Shown here: positions 37,201-44,831 of the stretch, piece after piece
Layout: every line of letters starts with the position of its first letter
Numbering within the stretch: position 1 is the stretch's first letter
Source of the DNA: Lutibacter citreus
Lineage (GTDB): Bacteria; Bacteroidota; Bacteroidia; Flavobacteriales; Flavobacteriaceae
Assembly: GCF_003260195.1 (NCBI RefSeq)
Contig: NZ_QEIH01000006.1
Location: 1 to 64,000, forward strand
DNA length: 64,000 bases
Reading direction: 5' to 3'
Notes under the pieces: model-generated
Told to the model about the DNA's origin: nothing
The model's input: the letters and a program-made list of their open reading frames with translations, nothing else
Database searches by the model: none
Program-made: the position numbers and the translations under genes

Positions 37201-37594
37201 TTAGAAAGTCTTCTAAAAGCTTTCCTTTTTCTGTAATTTCTAAATAAGGAGATAATTCCTTTTTTATAGTTTCAGTATAGTTAAATGGATATTCTTCCGC
37301 AGCTTCTTCAACAAAAAAGTCGAATGGATTAATTGTTTTTAAATCAGCTAAAATTTCAACTTCAATGGATAATTCTTTTGTTTTATCCGGAAAAATTAAC
37401 CTCGCCATATAATTTCCAAAAGGATCTTGCTGCCAGTTAAAAAACTGATTTTCAGGCTTTATCTTTATTGAGTAAGATTCAATTGGAGTTCTACTATGAG
37501 GAGCTGGCCTTAATCTAAAAATATGAGGTGATAATGAAACCAAACGATCATATTTATATACTGTCTTATGTGAGATTACAATTTTTAAAGCCAT
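34265..37594 (-). CDS. Transglutaminase domain fused to DUF2126
   Basis: 1109 residues. Residues 1-285 form a transglutaminase-like domain with catalytic Cys in GSCRDYAWLFVQ, His in DLHAWAEVYLPGAGW and Asp in FDATSG. From about 305 the DUF2126 (COG4196) region follows, with MGGEPTFVSIDDMESPEWN, the segment MLDGKHTGTGGGNHVTLGG and the C-terminal YFVAHPGGRSYDTYPVN. DUF2126 has been placed by comparative genomics among glutamine synthetase- and amidoligase-like enzymes acting on peptides. No signal peptide. First gene of the minus-strand run; 8 nt to the ATP-grasp fusion. A -7-like TATTTTTG (complement of 37697-37704) lies upstream. Confidence 0.9.
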   Translation of the reverse strand: MALKIVISHKTVYKYDRLVSLSPHIFRLRPAPHSRTPIESYSIKIKPENQFFNWQQDPFGNYMARLIFPDKTKELSIEVEILADLKTINPFDFFVEEAAEEYPFNYTETIKKELSPYLEITEKGKLLEDFLKTIDYTPRKTIYFLIDINRKIYEYLNYNIRLDPGVQTCEETLNGKSGSCRDYAWLFVQTLRHLGFGARFVSGYLVQLKSDEKSLDGPSGPEEDFTDLHAWAEVYLPGAGWIGFDATSGLLAGEGHIPLACTPNFESAAPVEGLTDICETEFFYENTVKRIFESPRVTKPYTEEQWKEIYKLGFKVEKELEKGDVRLTMGGEPTFVSIDDMESPEWNTDADGEHKRKLAANLTKKLYGKFAKGGVLHHAQGKWYPGEPLPRWQIEICWRKDGKPIWHNKKWLGAFSENVVLPENADLLFLEKLTNYLRISSEHILPTYEDAFYFLWEQGKLPVDIDPAKDKDASLVRKKLNEILESGTDKAVGYVLPLNNSEGQWYTNKWEFRRQHAFLIPGNSPVGLRLPLESLIEKPGNEFPKFEPDNFSKKKKLPSFKNHVLKRHREYLSEGVLQNEHDYFVRTALCAEVREGKLYLFLPPLDSAEIFLDLISSIELTARELKIPVIMEGYEPPKDSRLESMKITPDPGVIEVNVHPTHNWKELTENTFTIYREAKQARLGTEKFMLDGKHTGTGGGNHVTLGGVTPADSPLLRKPSLLRSLLTFWQHHPGLSYLFSGSFVGPTSQAPRVDEARLENLYELEIAFSQIPKDGEVPFWLTDRLFRHLLTDLTGNTHRAEFCIDKLYSPDSSSGRLGILELRGFDMPPHPEMSLMQMLLVRTLVSWFWKKPYEHDLVRWGTELHDKFLIEHFVREDIKDIVEQLNKAGYKFKEDWFNPFFEFRFPLHGMVDINNIHIELRAAIEPWNVLGEEMTGGGTARYVDSSLERIQVKVSNFVEERYVLTCNGVKVQLSATTVKGEFVAGIRYKAWDPYSALHPTIGVDTPLVFDIVDKWNRRSIGGCTYFVAHPGGRSYDTYPVNSNEAESRRINRFWEFGHTQGEIDPIEETLQDGDDSTKTVQEKGSSKKFRYKEIPINFEFPNTLDLRKK

Positions 37595-38004
37595 ATGTAC
37601 TATTTTATAAAAATAATGTGATTTGTATTTGGCACTTCATTATTTTGAATTTTTAATTTAATAACAAATAAAGTCATCTATTATTGAAAATCTTATCAAA
37701 AATAATAGAATCAAAAATTTGAGTTTTTACAAAATAATATATTTTAACAGCACCTTTATTTCTTTGGTATTTTCTTATTCAAATCATTCAAAAAAAAGAA
37801 TAATTACATTTTAGAACAAGATAATGCGAAATTACCAATATTTCAACAAATATTAATTTTTAATGAGTTTTATATTTCATTATATATGAATTATTAAATA
37901 TAATTGCACATATCATATAATATATTTTCAATATCAGAATTTTAATTTATGAAAATTGAAGTAATTACAAAATAATGAAATATCTTTAGGAAAATAAGTA
38001 GAGA
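37595..38004. other. Intergenic AT-rich region
   Basis: About 400 bp between the DUF2126 gene and the end of the sulfite reductase operon. It is very AT-rich with no coding frame I can support. Apart from the probable minus-strand -7 element TATTTTTG at 37697-37704 I see no structured element. Confidence 0.6.
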
Positions 38005-38586
38005 TTAATCTTTTTTATTAATTATTCCTTTGGTAAGTGTGTTTAATGTTGTTAATTTTTCTTGAAAATCACCTTTAAGTGTTTTTCTATAAGTATTTAA
38101 ATTCTTAGCTAAATCATCAATATTTTCAGGTATTACATCTTCAAAAAACTGACGCAAACGTTTTGCCAACGTTGGTGATTTTCCGTTTGTTGAAATTGCT
38201 ATTTTAATATTTCCTTTAGTAACAATTCCACCCATATAAAAATCGCAATATGGTGGATTATCTGCTACATTAACCAATATAGTTCTCTCTTTACAATCCT
38301 TATAAACTTGAACATTCACATCAATATTATCGGTTGTTGCGATTACTATATGCCTTCCATCTAAATAAGAAACTTTATAAGAATCCTCAACAAGCTTAAC
38401 ATCATGTTTATTAGCTAACTCAATTAATTCTGGTAAAAAAGTTATAGAAACAATGGTTACATTTGCATTAGGGCTGGATTTTAACAAGAACGTTAATTTT
38501 TCAAGTCCAACATTACCACCTCCAACAATTAGAACATTTAGTTGTGCTACTTTTAAAAAAATTGGGTATAACTCGTTTTTTTCCAT
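38005..38586 (-). CDS. Precorrin-2 dehydrogenase / sirohydrochlorin ferrochelatase (Met8/CysG-N type)
   Basis: 193 residues with NAD-binding Rossmann motif VLIVGGGNVGLEKL near residue 17, the conserved Asn/Pro segment VNVADNPPYCDFYMGGIV and AISTNGKSPTLAKRLRQ with the catalytic-region SP motif. It converts precorrin-2 to sirohydrochlorin and inserts iron, the last steps to siroheme. It is the short form without the CysG methyltransferase domain, which is supplied by cobA 3 nt upstream. Last gene of the sulfate/sulfite operon; presumably also serves nitrite reductase. Confidence 0.92.
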   Translation of the reverse strand: MEKNELYPIFLKVAQLNVLIVGGGNVGLEKLTFLLKSSPNANVTIVSITFLPELIELANKHDVKLVEDSYKVSYLDGRHIVIATTDNIDVNVQVYKDCKERTILVNVADNPPYCDFYMGGIVTKGNIKIAISTNGKSPTLAKRLRQFFEDVIPENIDDLAKNLNTYRKTLKGDFQEKLTTLNTLTKGIINKKD

Positions 38587-38589
38587 AAT

Positions 38590-39372
38590 TTAATACTGGT
38601 TCACTTCAGAATTTTGAATTGCTACGTTTTCATAAAACGATCGCAATTTAACACTTTCTTTTACAACCTCACCAATAACAATTATTGCAGGAGAAGATAA
38701 TTGCTGTTGTTCAACAACTTCTTCAATAGTATTTATTGTTCCTAATCCTATTTTTTCATTCTCAGTAGTTCCATTTTGAATGATTGCTATTGGAACTTCT
38801 GTTTTATTAAACTTTTTAAATATTGCAATTATTTCGCTAAGCTTACTCATTCCCATTAAAATAACAATGGTTGCTGTTGATTGCGCTGCTAAATAAACAT
38901 CATTAGATAATTTTCTTTCTGAAGTTGTACCTGTAATTACCCAAAAACTTTCAGAAACCCCTCTTTTTGTTAATGAAATACCCTGACTTGCAGGAACTGC
39001 CATTGAAGAAGAGATACCTGAAATTACTTCGGTTTCAACATTAAAAGACTCTATGTAATCTATTTCTTCAGAACCTCTACCAAATACAAAAGGATCTCCT
39101 CCTTTTAAACGAACTACATTACCATATTCAAAAGCACTTTTCACAATTAGCTCATTTATTTCATCTTGAGTATAGCTATGTGAACCTTTGCGCTTGCCAA
39201 CAAAAATTAATTTTGCAGTAGGCGCATAGGTTAACAATTCTCTATTAATAAGAGCGTCATATAAAATAACATTAGCTTTTTTTAAAGCCTTAACACCTTT
39301 TACGGTTATTAAATCCGGATCACCAGGACCCGCTCCAATTAATGTTACTTTATGTTTTATATTAGCTTTCAT
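38590..39372 (-). CDS. cobA: Uroporphyrinogen-III C-methyltransferase, second copy
   Basis: About 260 residues with LIGAGPGDPDLITVKG, YDALINRELLTYA, RLKGGDPFVFGRGSEE, SSMAVPASQGISLTKR and VILMGMSK. It closely parallels the nitrate-block copy at 17770-18546 along its whole length. I place the start at MKANIKHKV (39372), overlapping the sulfite reductase stop by 11 nt, rather than at the Met four codons upstream. Makes precorrin-2 for the siroheme of sulfite reductase. Confidence 0.94.
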   Translation of the reverse strand: MKANIKHKVTLIGAGPGDPDLITVKGVKALKKANVILYDALINRELLTYAPTAKLIFVGKRKGSHSYTQDEINELIVKSAFEYGNVVRLKGGDPFVFGRGSEEIDYIESFNVETEVISGISSSMAVPASQGISLTKRGVSESFWVITGTTSERKLSNDVYLAAQSTATIVILMGMSKLSEIIAIFKKFNKTEVPIAIIQNGTTENEKIGLGTINTIEEVVEQQQLSSPAIIVIGEVVKESVKLRSFYENVAIQNSEVNQY

Positions 39373-41452
39373 CTGAAACAACACTTGCTCTATAAGTATC
39401 TACTTTTTTATAAAAAGATTGCGCATCAATTAAATAATTTTCAGCAAACTCTTTAGTAGGTTCATTTTTTTGAATTTGAAAAATAAACTCAGAAAAAGGA
39501 ACATCTAATACTATTTTTGATGCAAAAACTTCTTCAAACTGAGAAATAATTCCGGCGTGTGTATTTGTTTTTTTCCCTTCTGAAATTAGCAGTGCTTTTG
39601 CTGTATTTACAATACTTAAATATGAATAATAAATACTATCTGCATATTGATCTTTTTTAAATGATTCTGAGGCATTTTCTAATTTCTCTTCACTTTCAAA
39701 CAACAAAGTTGCAATTAAATCAATAACAACACCCGCACATTCTCCAACTCCTACTGCTTTTACATATGCTTCATCTGCTCCCCAATCAACAAAATCACTT
39801 TGCTCTAAATTAGTAACATCAGACAATGGTTTTAGTAATGTATAAAAATAGCGCTCACCTTTACGATCATAATAATTAATAAATGTCTCATCTACTTTTA
39901 CATTAGATTGATAATCATTTAAAATTTCACGTAAAGCTTGCGGCCCTCTTTTACTAGGGATTTTCAATACTTTATCTGCAATTCTTCCTTCTCCATTTCC
40001 TAAAATACTTCCACCCAATAATACTTGTAACGCTGGCGCTACTAATTTCCCAGATTTAATTGACATTCCCTGAAAACCAATATGTGCCATTGTATGTTGC
40101 CCACAAGAGTTCATACAACCACTAATTTTTATGGTAATATCTTTATTATTTATAAATTGAGGATATTCAGATTTTAATACTTTTTCTAATTCTGCAGAAA
40201 CTCCAGTACTACTTGCAATACCTAAATTACAAGTATCAGTACCCGGACAAGATGTAATATCTAAGGTGCTTTCATATCCTATATCTACAAAACCTAGTTT
40301 CTGTAATTCAACATAGAAAAATGGCAATAACTCATTTTTTACATGACGAATTAATATATTTTGACGTAATGATAAACGAATTTCATTACCTGCATATTTT
40401 TTAATTAAATCTGCTAAAATTCTAGCTTTATCTGTATAAAAATCTCCTAAATGGACTTTTATCCCAATTGCGCTTAAACCTTCTTGTTTTTGAGCAATTA
40501 CATTTGTTGCTTTCCAAGCATTATATGTTTTTTGATCTTCAATTTTAACTGTAGGAATTTCAACATGAGATAAGTTAATTTCTTCATCAAAACCAGTAGC
40601 ATCAATAGGGAATGATTTTACTGACAATGCTTTTTGCTCATCTTCAACTAATTTTACAAAAGCATCAAAACCAATATCTTTAATTAAGAATTTCAAACGA
40701 GCCTTTGCTCTTTTAGAACGTTCTCCATATCTATCAAAAACACGTAAAACAGACTCCGTTAAAGGAATAATTTTATCGGCTTCAATAAATTCAAATAAGG
40801 TATCTGCTAACCTAGCTTGAGAACCTAACCCACCGGCAACCATCACTTTAAAACCAACCACACCATCTTTAATTTTAGCTATAAAACCTAAATCATGCAT
40901 AAAACTTAAAGCTGTATCCTTATCTGTACCCGAGAAAGAAATTTTAAATTTCCTTCCTAATTCCTGACAAATAGGATTACGTAAAAAGAATTCGAATGTA
41001 GCGTGTGCGTAAGGAGAAACATCAAAAGGTTCATCCACATCAATTCCTGCGGTTTCACTTGCCGTTACATTTCTCACTGCATTACCACAAGCTTCACGCA
41101 ATGTAATATCATCTTTTTCTAATTCAGCCCAAAGCTCAGGTGTTCTATCTAAACTTACGTGGTGAATTTGAATATCTTGACGGGTAGTAATGTGTAATCT
41201 TCCTCTAGAATACTCATCAGAAACGTTGGCTACTCTATGTAATTGTTCGCTGGTTAATTTACCATAAGGTAATTTAATACGAATCATTTGAACACCAAAC
41301 TGACGTTGACCGTAAACACCTCTTGCAAGACGTAAACTTCTAAAACGCTCTTCATCAATTTCACCTTTATAAAACTGTTGAATCTTTTTTTCTAAGTCAA
41401 TAATATCCTTCTCGACGATCGGATTTTCGATCTCGCTTCTAAAACTTTGCAT
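39362..41452 (-). CDS. Assimilatory sulfite reductase with C-terminal HEPN domain
   Basis: 696 residues. Ferredoxin-like half-domains and siroheme-binding cores run to about residue 560: RLHITTRQDIQIHHV, then the 4Fe-4S/siroheme ligands CPGTDTC near 400 and CMNSC near 447. From about 570 a helical HEPN-type domain follows (DSIYYSYLSIVNTAKALLISEG), an added tail I know from Bacteroidetes sulfite reductases. Reduces sulfite to sulfide with six electrons, cytosolic. No flavoprotein CysJ partner is seen in the window, so the electron donor is probably ferredoxin or another protein. Confidence 0.93.
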   Translation of the reverse strand: MQSFRSEIENPIVEKDIIDLEKKIQQFYKGEIDEERFRSLRLARGVYGQRQFGVQMIRIKLPYGKLTSEQLHRVANVSDEYSRGRLHITTRQDIQIHHVSLDRTPELWAELEKDDITLREACGNAVRNVTASETAGIDVDEPFDVSPYAHATFEFFLRNPICQELGRKFKISFSGTDKDTALSFMHDLGFIAKIKDGVVGFKVMVAGGLGSQARLADTLFEFIEADKIIPLTESVLRVFDRYGERSKRAKARLKFLIKDIGFDAFVKLVEDEQKALSVKSFPIDATGFDEEINLSHVEIPTVKIEDQKTYNAWKATNVIAQKQEGLSAIGIKVHLGDFYTDKARILADLIKKYAGNEIRLSLRQNILIRHVKNELLPFFYVELQKLGFVDIGYESTLDITSCPGTDTCNLGIASSTGVSAELEKVLKSEYPQFINNKDITIKISGCMNSCGQHTMAHIGFQGMSIKSGKLVAPALQVLLGGSILGNGEGRIADKVLKIPSKRGPQALREILNDYQSNVKVDETFINYYDRKGERYFYTLLKPLSDVTNLEQSDFVDWGADEAYVKAVGVGECAGVVIDLIATLLFESEEKLENASESFKKDQYADSIYYSYLSIVNTAKALLISEGKKTNTHAGIISQFEEVFASKIVLDVPFSEFIFQIQKNEPTKEFAENYLIDAQSFYKKVDTYRASVVSDES

Positions 41453-41546
41453 TCTTTTTAATTTTTTTAGTTAGTAAAAAAATTCCTAACCCACACAAAT
41501 GTGCAGGTTAAGTGTATTATATGTTTTTGATTTTTAGTATGTTTTG

Positions 41547-42794
41547 TTATTCAATAAAACCAACACCAGCAGTACTATTACTTTGTGGATCTATTAAAAT
41601 AAATGCTCCATTTGTTCTGTGCTCTTTAAAAGCATCAAAAAATATTGGTTTATTTAATTGAAATGAAACAGATGCAATATCATTCATTTGCAACCCTGTA
41701 ACACCCGTTTCAATACCAGAATAATCTGGATTAATTTTATTGTTAATGGCACTTACTTTTGCCAATACTTTATTTACACCATGCTGAAGAACATACTTAG
41801 ACCCTGGAACTAATTGTTTAGCATCCATCCAAGAAATTGTAGCTGTTAATGTTTTTTCAACCTTTGGTAATTCACCAACTTTAACAATCATATCTCCTCT
41901 ACTTACATTTACATCATTTTCCAATGTTAATGTAACTGAAGACCTACGTGCAGCAGTTTCATATTTTTTGTCGTAAAAATAAATTTCTTTTACTTTAGTT
42001 TTTGTTTCAGAAGGCAACACAATTACCTCATCACCTACACTAATAGAACCTCCATATACTTTTCCTGCATACCCTCTATAATCGTGATATTCTTCGGTTT
42101 TAGGGCGTATTACATATTGAACTGGAAAACGAGCTTTACCTCTATTGTAAATATCTGCGGTATCAATCTTTTCTAAATGTTCTAGTAACGTGTTCCCACT
42201 ATACCAAGACATTATTTTTGACTTGTCAACAACATTATCTCCTTTTAAAGCACTTACAGGAATAAACGTAATGTTTTGATCTTCATAGTCACTTTTTTCA
42301 ACTAATTTTTGAAATTCATTTTTAATTTCATTGTATCTTTCTTCAGAGAAATCAACTAAATCCATTTTATTTACAGCAACTATTACATCTTTTACACGTA
42401 ATAGGTTATTAATAAAAAAGTGACGGTATGTTTGCTCAATTACACCATGACGAGCATCAATTAAAATAATTGCTACTTGAGATGTTGAAGCTCCTGTTAC
42501 CATGTTACGTGTATATTCCACGTGACCTGGAGTATCTGCTATTATATAACTTTTTGTAGCTGTTGAAAAATATATGTGAGCTACATCAATTGTAATTCCT
42601 TGTTCGCGTTCTGCAACTAAACCATCCGTAGCTAAAGAAAAATCTAAATAATCATATCCTTTTTGCTTACTACTACGTTCAATTGCTTCTAATTTATCGG
42701 ATGTTAATGATTTTGTATCATACAATAACCTTCCAATTAAAGTACTTTTTCCGTCATCTACACTTCCTGCTGTTGCTATTTTTAAAACTTCCAT
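41547..42794 (-). CDS. cysN: Sulfate adenylyltransferase subunit 1 (GTPase)
   Basis: 415 residues. EF-Tu-like GTPase: P-loop GSVDDGKSTLIGRLL near residue 10, DTPGHVEYTRNM, NKMD, then two beta-barrel domains. With CysD it makes APS from sulfate and ATP, driven by GTP hydrolysis. It ends at the barrel domains and has no fused APS kinase (CysC). It follows cysD by 113 nt. Confidence 0.95.
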   Translation of the reverse strand: MEVLKIATAGSVDDGKSTLIGRLLYDTKSLTSDKLEAIERSSKQKGYDYLDFSLATDGLVAEREQGITIDVAHIYFSTATKSYIIADTPGHVEYTRNMVTGASTSQVAIILIDARHGVIEQTYRHFFINNLLRVKDVIVAVNKMDLVDFSEERYNEIKNEFQKLVEKSDYEDQNITFIPVSALKGDNVVDKSKIMSWYSGNTLLEHLEKIDTADIYNRGKARFPVQYVIRPKTEEYHDYRGYAGKVYGGSISVGDEVIVLPSETKTKVKEIYFYDKKYETAARRSSVTLTLENDVNVSRGDMIVKVGELPKVEKTLTATISWMDAKQLVPGSKYVLQHGVNKVLAKVSAINNKINPDYSGIETGVTGLQMNDIASVSFQLNKPIFFDAFKEHRTNGAFILIDPQSNSTAGVGFIE

Positions 42795-42907
42795 TTTCTG
42801 TTTAGCTATGTGCCATTTGCTTTTGCTACTGGCTTTAATTTTATTTTTTATTAATCAGCTAATGAATTTAAATCCTTAGCTTTAAGACAAATTTTCAATT
42901 GAAAATT

Positions 42908-43807
42908 TTAAAAGTACCCTTGTTGCTTGCGCTCTTCCATAGCTGCTTCAGATCTTTTGTCATCAATTCTAGCTCCACGCTCAGAAATACTTGAATCTCT
43001 AATCTCCTCAACAACCTTACTAATTGTAGTAGCATAAGAATCTACAGCTGCTGTACAGCTCATATCCCCCACAGTTCTAAAACGAACCATACGCTCTTCA
43101 ACTTCCTCTTCTTCATCTCTATAAACATGTTCTGACGCAGACCATATAAGTCCATCTCTTAAAAAGACTTCACGTTTGTGTGCAAAATAAATAGATGGTA
43201 TTTCTAAAACTTCACGTTCAATATAAGTCCAAACATCTAATTCTGTCCAGTTTGAAATAGGAAAAACACGTACATTTTGTCCAAAATCAATTTCACCATT
43301 TAACATATCGAATAACTCTGGACGTTGGTTTCTTTCATCCCATTGACCAAAATCATCACGTACAGAAAAAATACGCTCTTTAGCTCTTGCTTTCTCTTCA
43401 TCTCTTCTTGCACCACCAATACACGCATCAAATTTAAACTCTTCAATAGCATCTAATAAAGTAGTTGTCTGCAACATATTTCTACTTGAATATCTTCCAG
43501 ATTCTTCTTTTACTTTACCTTGATCTATTGAATCTTGTACGTTACGCACAATTAATTCCAATCCTAATTCTTCAACTAATCTATCTCTAAATTCAATTGT
43601 TTCAGGAAAGTTATGGCCTGTATCAATATGCATTAATGGAAAAGGAATTTTTGCAGGATGAAATGCTTTTTGAGCCAATCTCACCAATGTAATTGAATCT
43701 TTTCCACCAGAAAATAATAATACTGGTTTTTCAAATTGAGCAGCAACTTCTCTAAAAATGTAAATTGCTTCGTTCTCAAGTGCGTTAATTTGAACTGTTT
43801 CTGTCAT
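42908..43807 (-). CDS. cysD: Sulfate adenylyltransferase subunit 2
   Basis: About 299 residues of the PP-loop ATP pyrophosphatase type: LLFSGGKDSITLVRLA near the N-terminus, MHIDTGHNFPETIEFRD, ACIGGARRDEEKARAKERI and the C-terminal DDKRSEAAMEERKQQGYF typical of CysD. I choose the Met at 43807 (MTETVQINALE), since the longer frame to 43834 overlaps cysH and adds a non-conserved tail. Works with CysN to activate sulfate. Confidence 0.95.
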   Translation of the reverse strand: MTETVQINALENEAIYIFREVAAQFEKPVLLFSGGKDSITLVRLAQKAFHPAKIPFPLMHIDTGHNFPETIEFRDRLVEELGLELIVRNVQDSIDQGKVKEESGRYSSRNMLQTTTLLDAIEEFKFDACIGGARRDEEKARAKERIFSVRDDFGQWDERNQRPELFDMLNGEIDFGQNVRVFPISNWTELDVWTYIEREVLEIPSIYFAHKREVFLRDGLIWSASEHVYRDEEEEVEERMVRFRTVGDMSCTAAVDSYATTISKVVEEIRDSSISERGARIDDKRSEAAMEERKQQGYF

Positions 43808-43817
43808 CTTTCTTTTT

Positions 43818-44435
43818 TTATGAATGCAATCCACATTCTCTATTCGACAATACCTTTGTTGGGTCGAAATATTTAAATTCGTTTGGTAAATTATTTTCTT
43901 CTAAATAAGCATCTAATTGCTCATCGGTCCAATTATAAAAAGGACTCACTTTTAAAACACCATCTTTACTTAATGATACTACGCTAATACTATCTCTAAA
44001 AGCTGTTTGCCCTTTACGTAAATTCGTAAACCAAACATCTGGTTTATGTTCTTGCATTGCTCTATTAAAAGGCTCTAATTTTACTTGCTCAGTAAATATC
44101 TTATGCAATGAATCTTCAATTTGAGGAATTCCTATTGTTGCATCTCTATGCGAAGATGTTTGCTGCGGAACATATAAATGAACATTTAAACTTAGTGAAT
44201 GTATTAATTCATTTGCATGTTTATATGTTTGCGGTGTGTTATAACCTGTGTCGCACCAAATTACCTTTAAATTTCCATCTACCTGCGTACAAGCGTGTAA
44301 TATAGCAACCTCGTACGGTCTAAAATTAGTTGTAACTACAGGTGCTTTTGCTATACTAATAGCCCAAGCAATAATTTCTTGAGGTGATTTATCTTGTAAA
44401 TCTTTATTTATTTGTTCTATATCTAAATTTCTCAT
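43818..44435 (-). CDS. cysH: Phosphoadenylyl-sulfate (or adenylyl-sulfate) reductase
   Basis: About 205 residues, PP-loop family: VTTNFRPYEVAILHA, VIWCDTGYNTPQTYKHA, WFTNLRKGQTAFR and the C-terminal active-site ECGLHS. Start set at MRNLDIEQ (44435), whose ATG overlaps the TAA of the preceding gene (TAATG). The Cys-Cys pairs that bind 4Fe-4S in APS reductases are absent, which points to the PAPS type. Yet no APS kinase gene is seen in this operon, so it must be elsewhere or the specificity is different. Reductant presumably thioredoxin. Confidence 0.92.
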   Translation of the reverse strand: MRNLDIEQINKDLQDKSPQEIIAWAISIAKAPVVTTNFRPYEVAILHACTQVDGNLKVIWCDTGYNTPQTYKHANELIHSLSLNVHLYVPQQTSSHRDATIGIPQIEDSLHKIFTEQVKLEPFNRAMQEHKPDVWFTNLRKGQTAFRDSISVVSLSKDGVLKVSPFYNWTDEQLDAYLEENNLPNEFKYFDPTKVLSNRECGLHS

Positions 44436-44701
44436 TATTTCCACCATTTTATATAATTCCAAATTCGTTCATGTCCGTAATACAAAATCATTTTAGTTAC
44501 AACTTCAATAGATCCAATGGAAATTGCCATTGCTAATTGCCCTGTCACTATCCAAGAAATTGCCATTGTATCAAGTGTTCCGATAATTCTCCAGCTAATT
44601 GCTTTTACAGCACTACGAATTGGTTTTTCAGAAGTTTTAACGCTTTCTACGCTAACATCTTGTTTCTGTTTATCCTGTATAAAAATTTGATCTAGCATCA
44701 T
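44435..44701 (-). CDS. DUF2061 membrane protein
   Basis: About 88 residues from MMLDQIFIQD (44701); a longer frame to 44740 would start upstream of the predicted -7 element. The DUF2061 signature RSAVKAISWRIIGTLDTMAI is clear, with two hydrophobic helices. This small inner-membrane family often opens cysteine biosynthesis operons in Bacteroidetes; a role in sulfate uptake has been suggested but I cannot confirm it. First gene of the sulfate operon, overlapping cysH. Confidence 0.85.
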   Translation of the reverse strand: MMLDQIFIQDKQKQDVSVESVKTSEKPIRSAVKAISWRIIGTLDTMAISWIVTGQLAMAISIGSIEVVTKMILYYGHERIWNYIKWWK

Positions 44702-44733
44702 TTTAAATAATTTACATCTATTTTTTGCTGATG

Positions 44734-44772
44734 CAAACATACATGATTTTTATTACCCTACCAACTTGATAG
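44734..44772 (-). promoter_or_regulatory. Promoter and candidate operator of the cys operon
   Basis: On the minus strand, -7 element TATGTTTG (complement of 44734-44741) and -33 TTG (44762-44764) are 20 bp apart. A 7-1-7 inverted repeat, CTACCAA-C-TTGATAG (44758-44772, one mismatch), covers the -33 element. A repressor bound here would block the promoter; an Rrf2-type cysteine regulator is a guess. Confidence 0.6.
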
Positions 44773-44831
44773 ACTTATAGCCCGTAATTTTTTGAAAGTT
44801 TTATTATATTCTCAAAAAATTATGTTAAAAA

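Noticed and set aside
30805..37594. Open frames on the strand opposite the large transglutaminase and ATP-grasp genes
   Set aside because: They lack recognisable motifs and follow from codon usage of the true genes on the other strand.
41484..41510. Imperfect hairpin TAACC-CACA-TGTG-GGTTA before cysN's downstream neighbour
   Set aside because: Short interrupted stem, no T run, no similarity to known leaders.
42889..42908. Perfect palindrome AAATTTTCAATTGAAAATTT between cysD and cysN
   Set aside because: Low-complexity AT palindrome at the cysD stop without a T run; such palindromes arise easily in AT-rich DNA.
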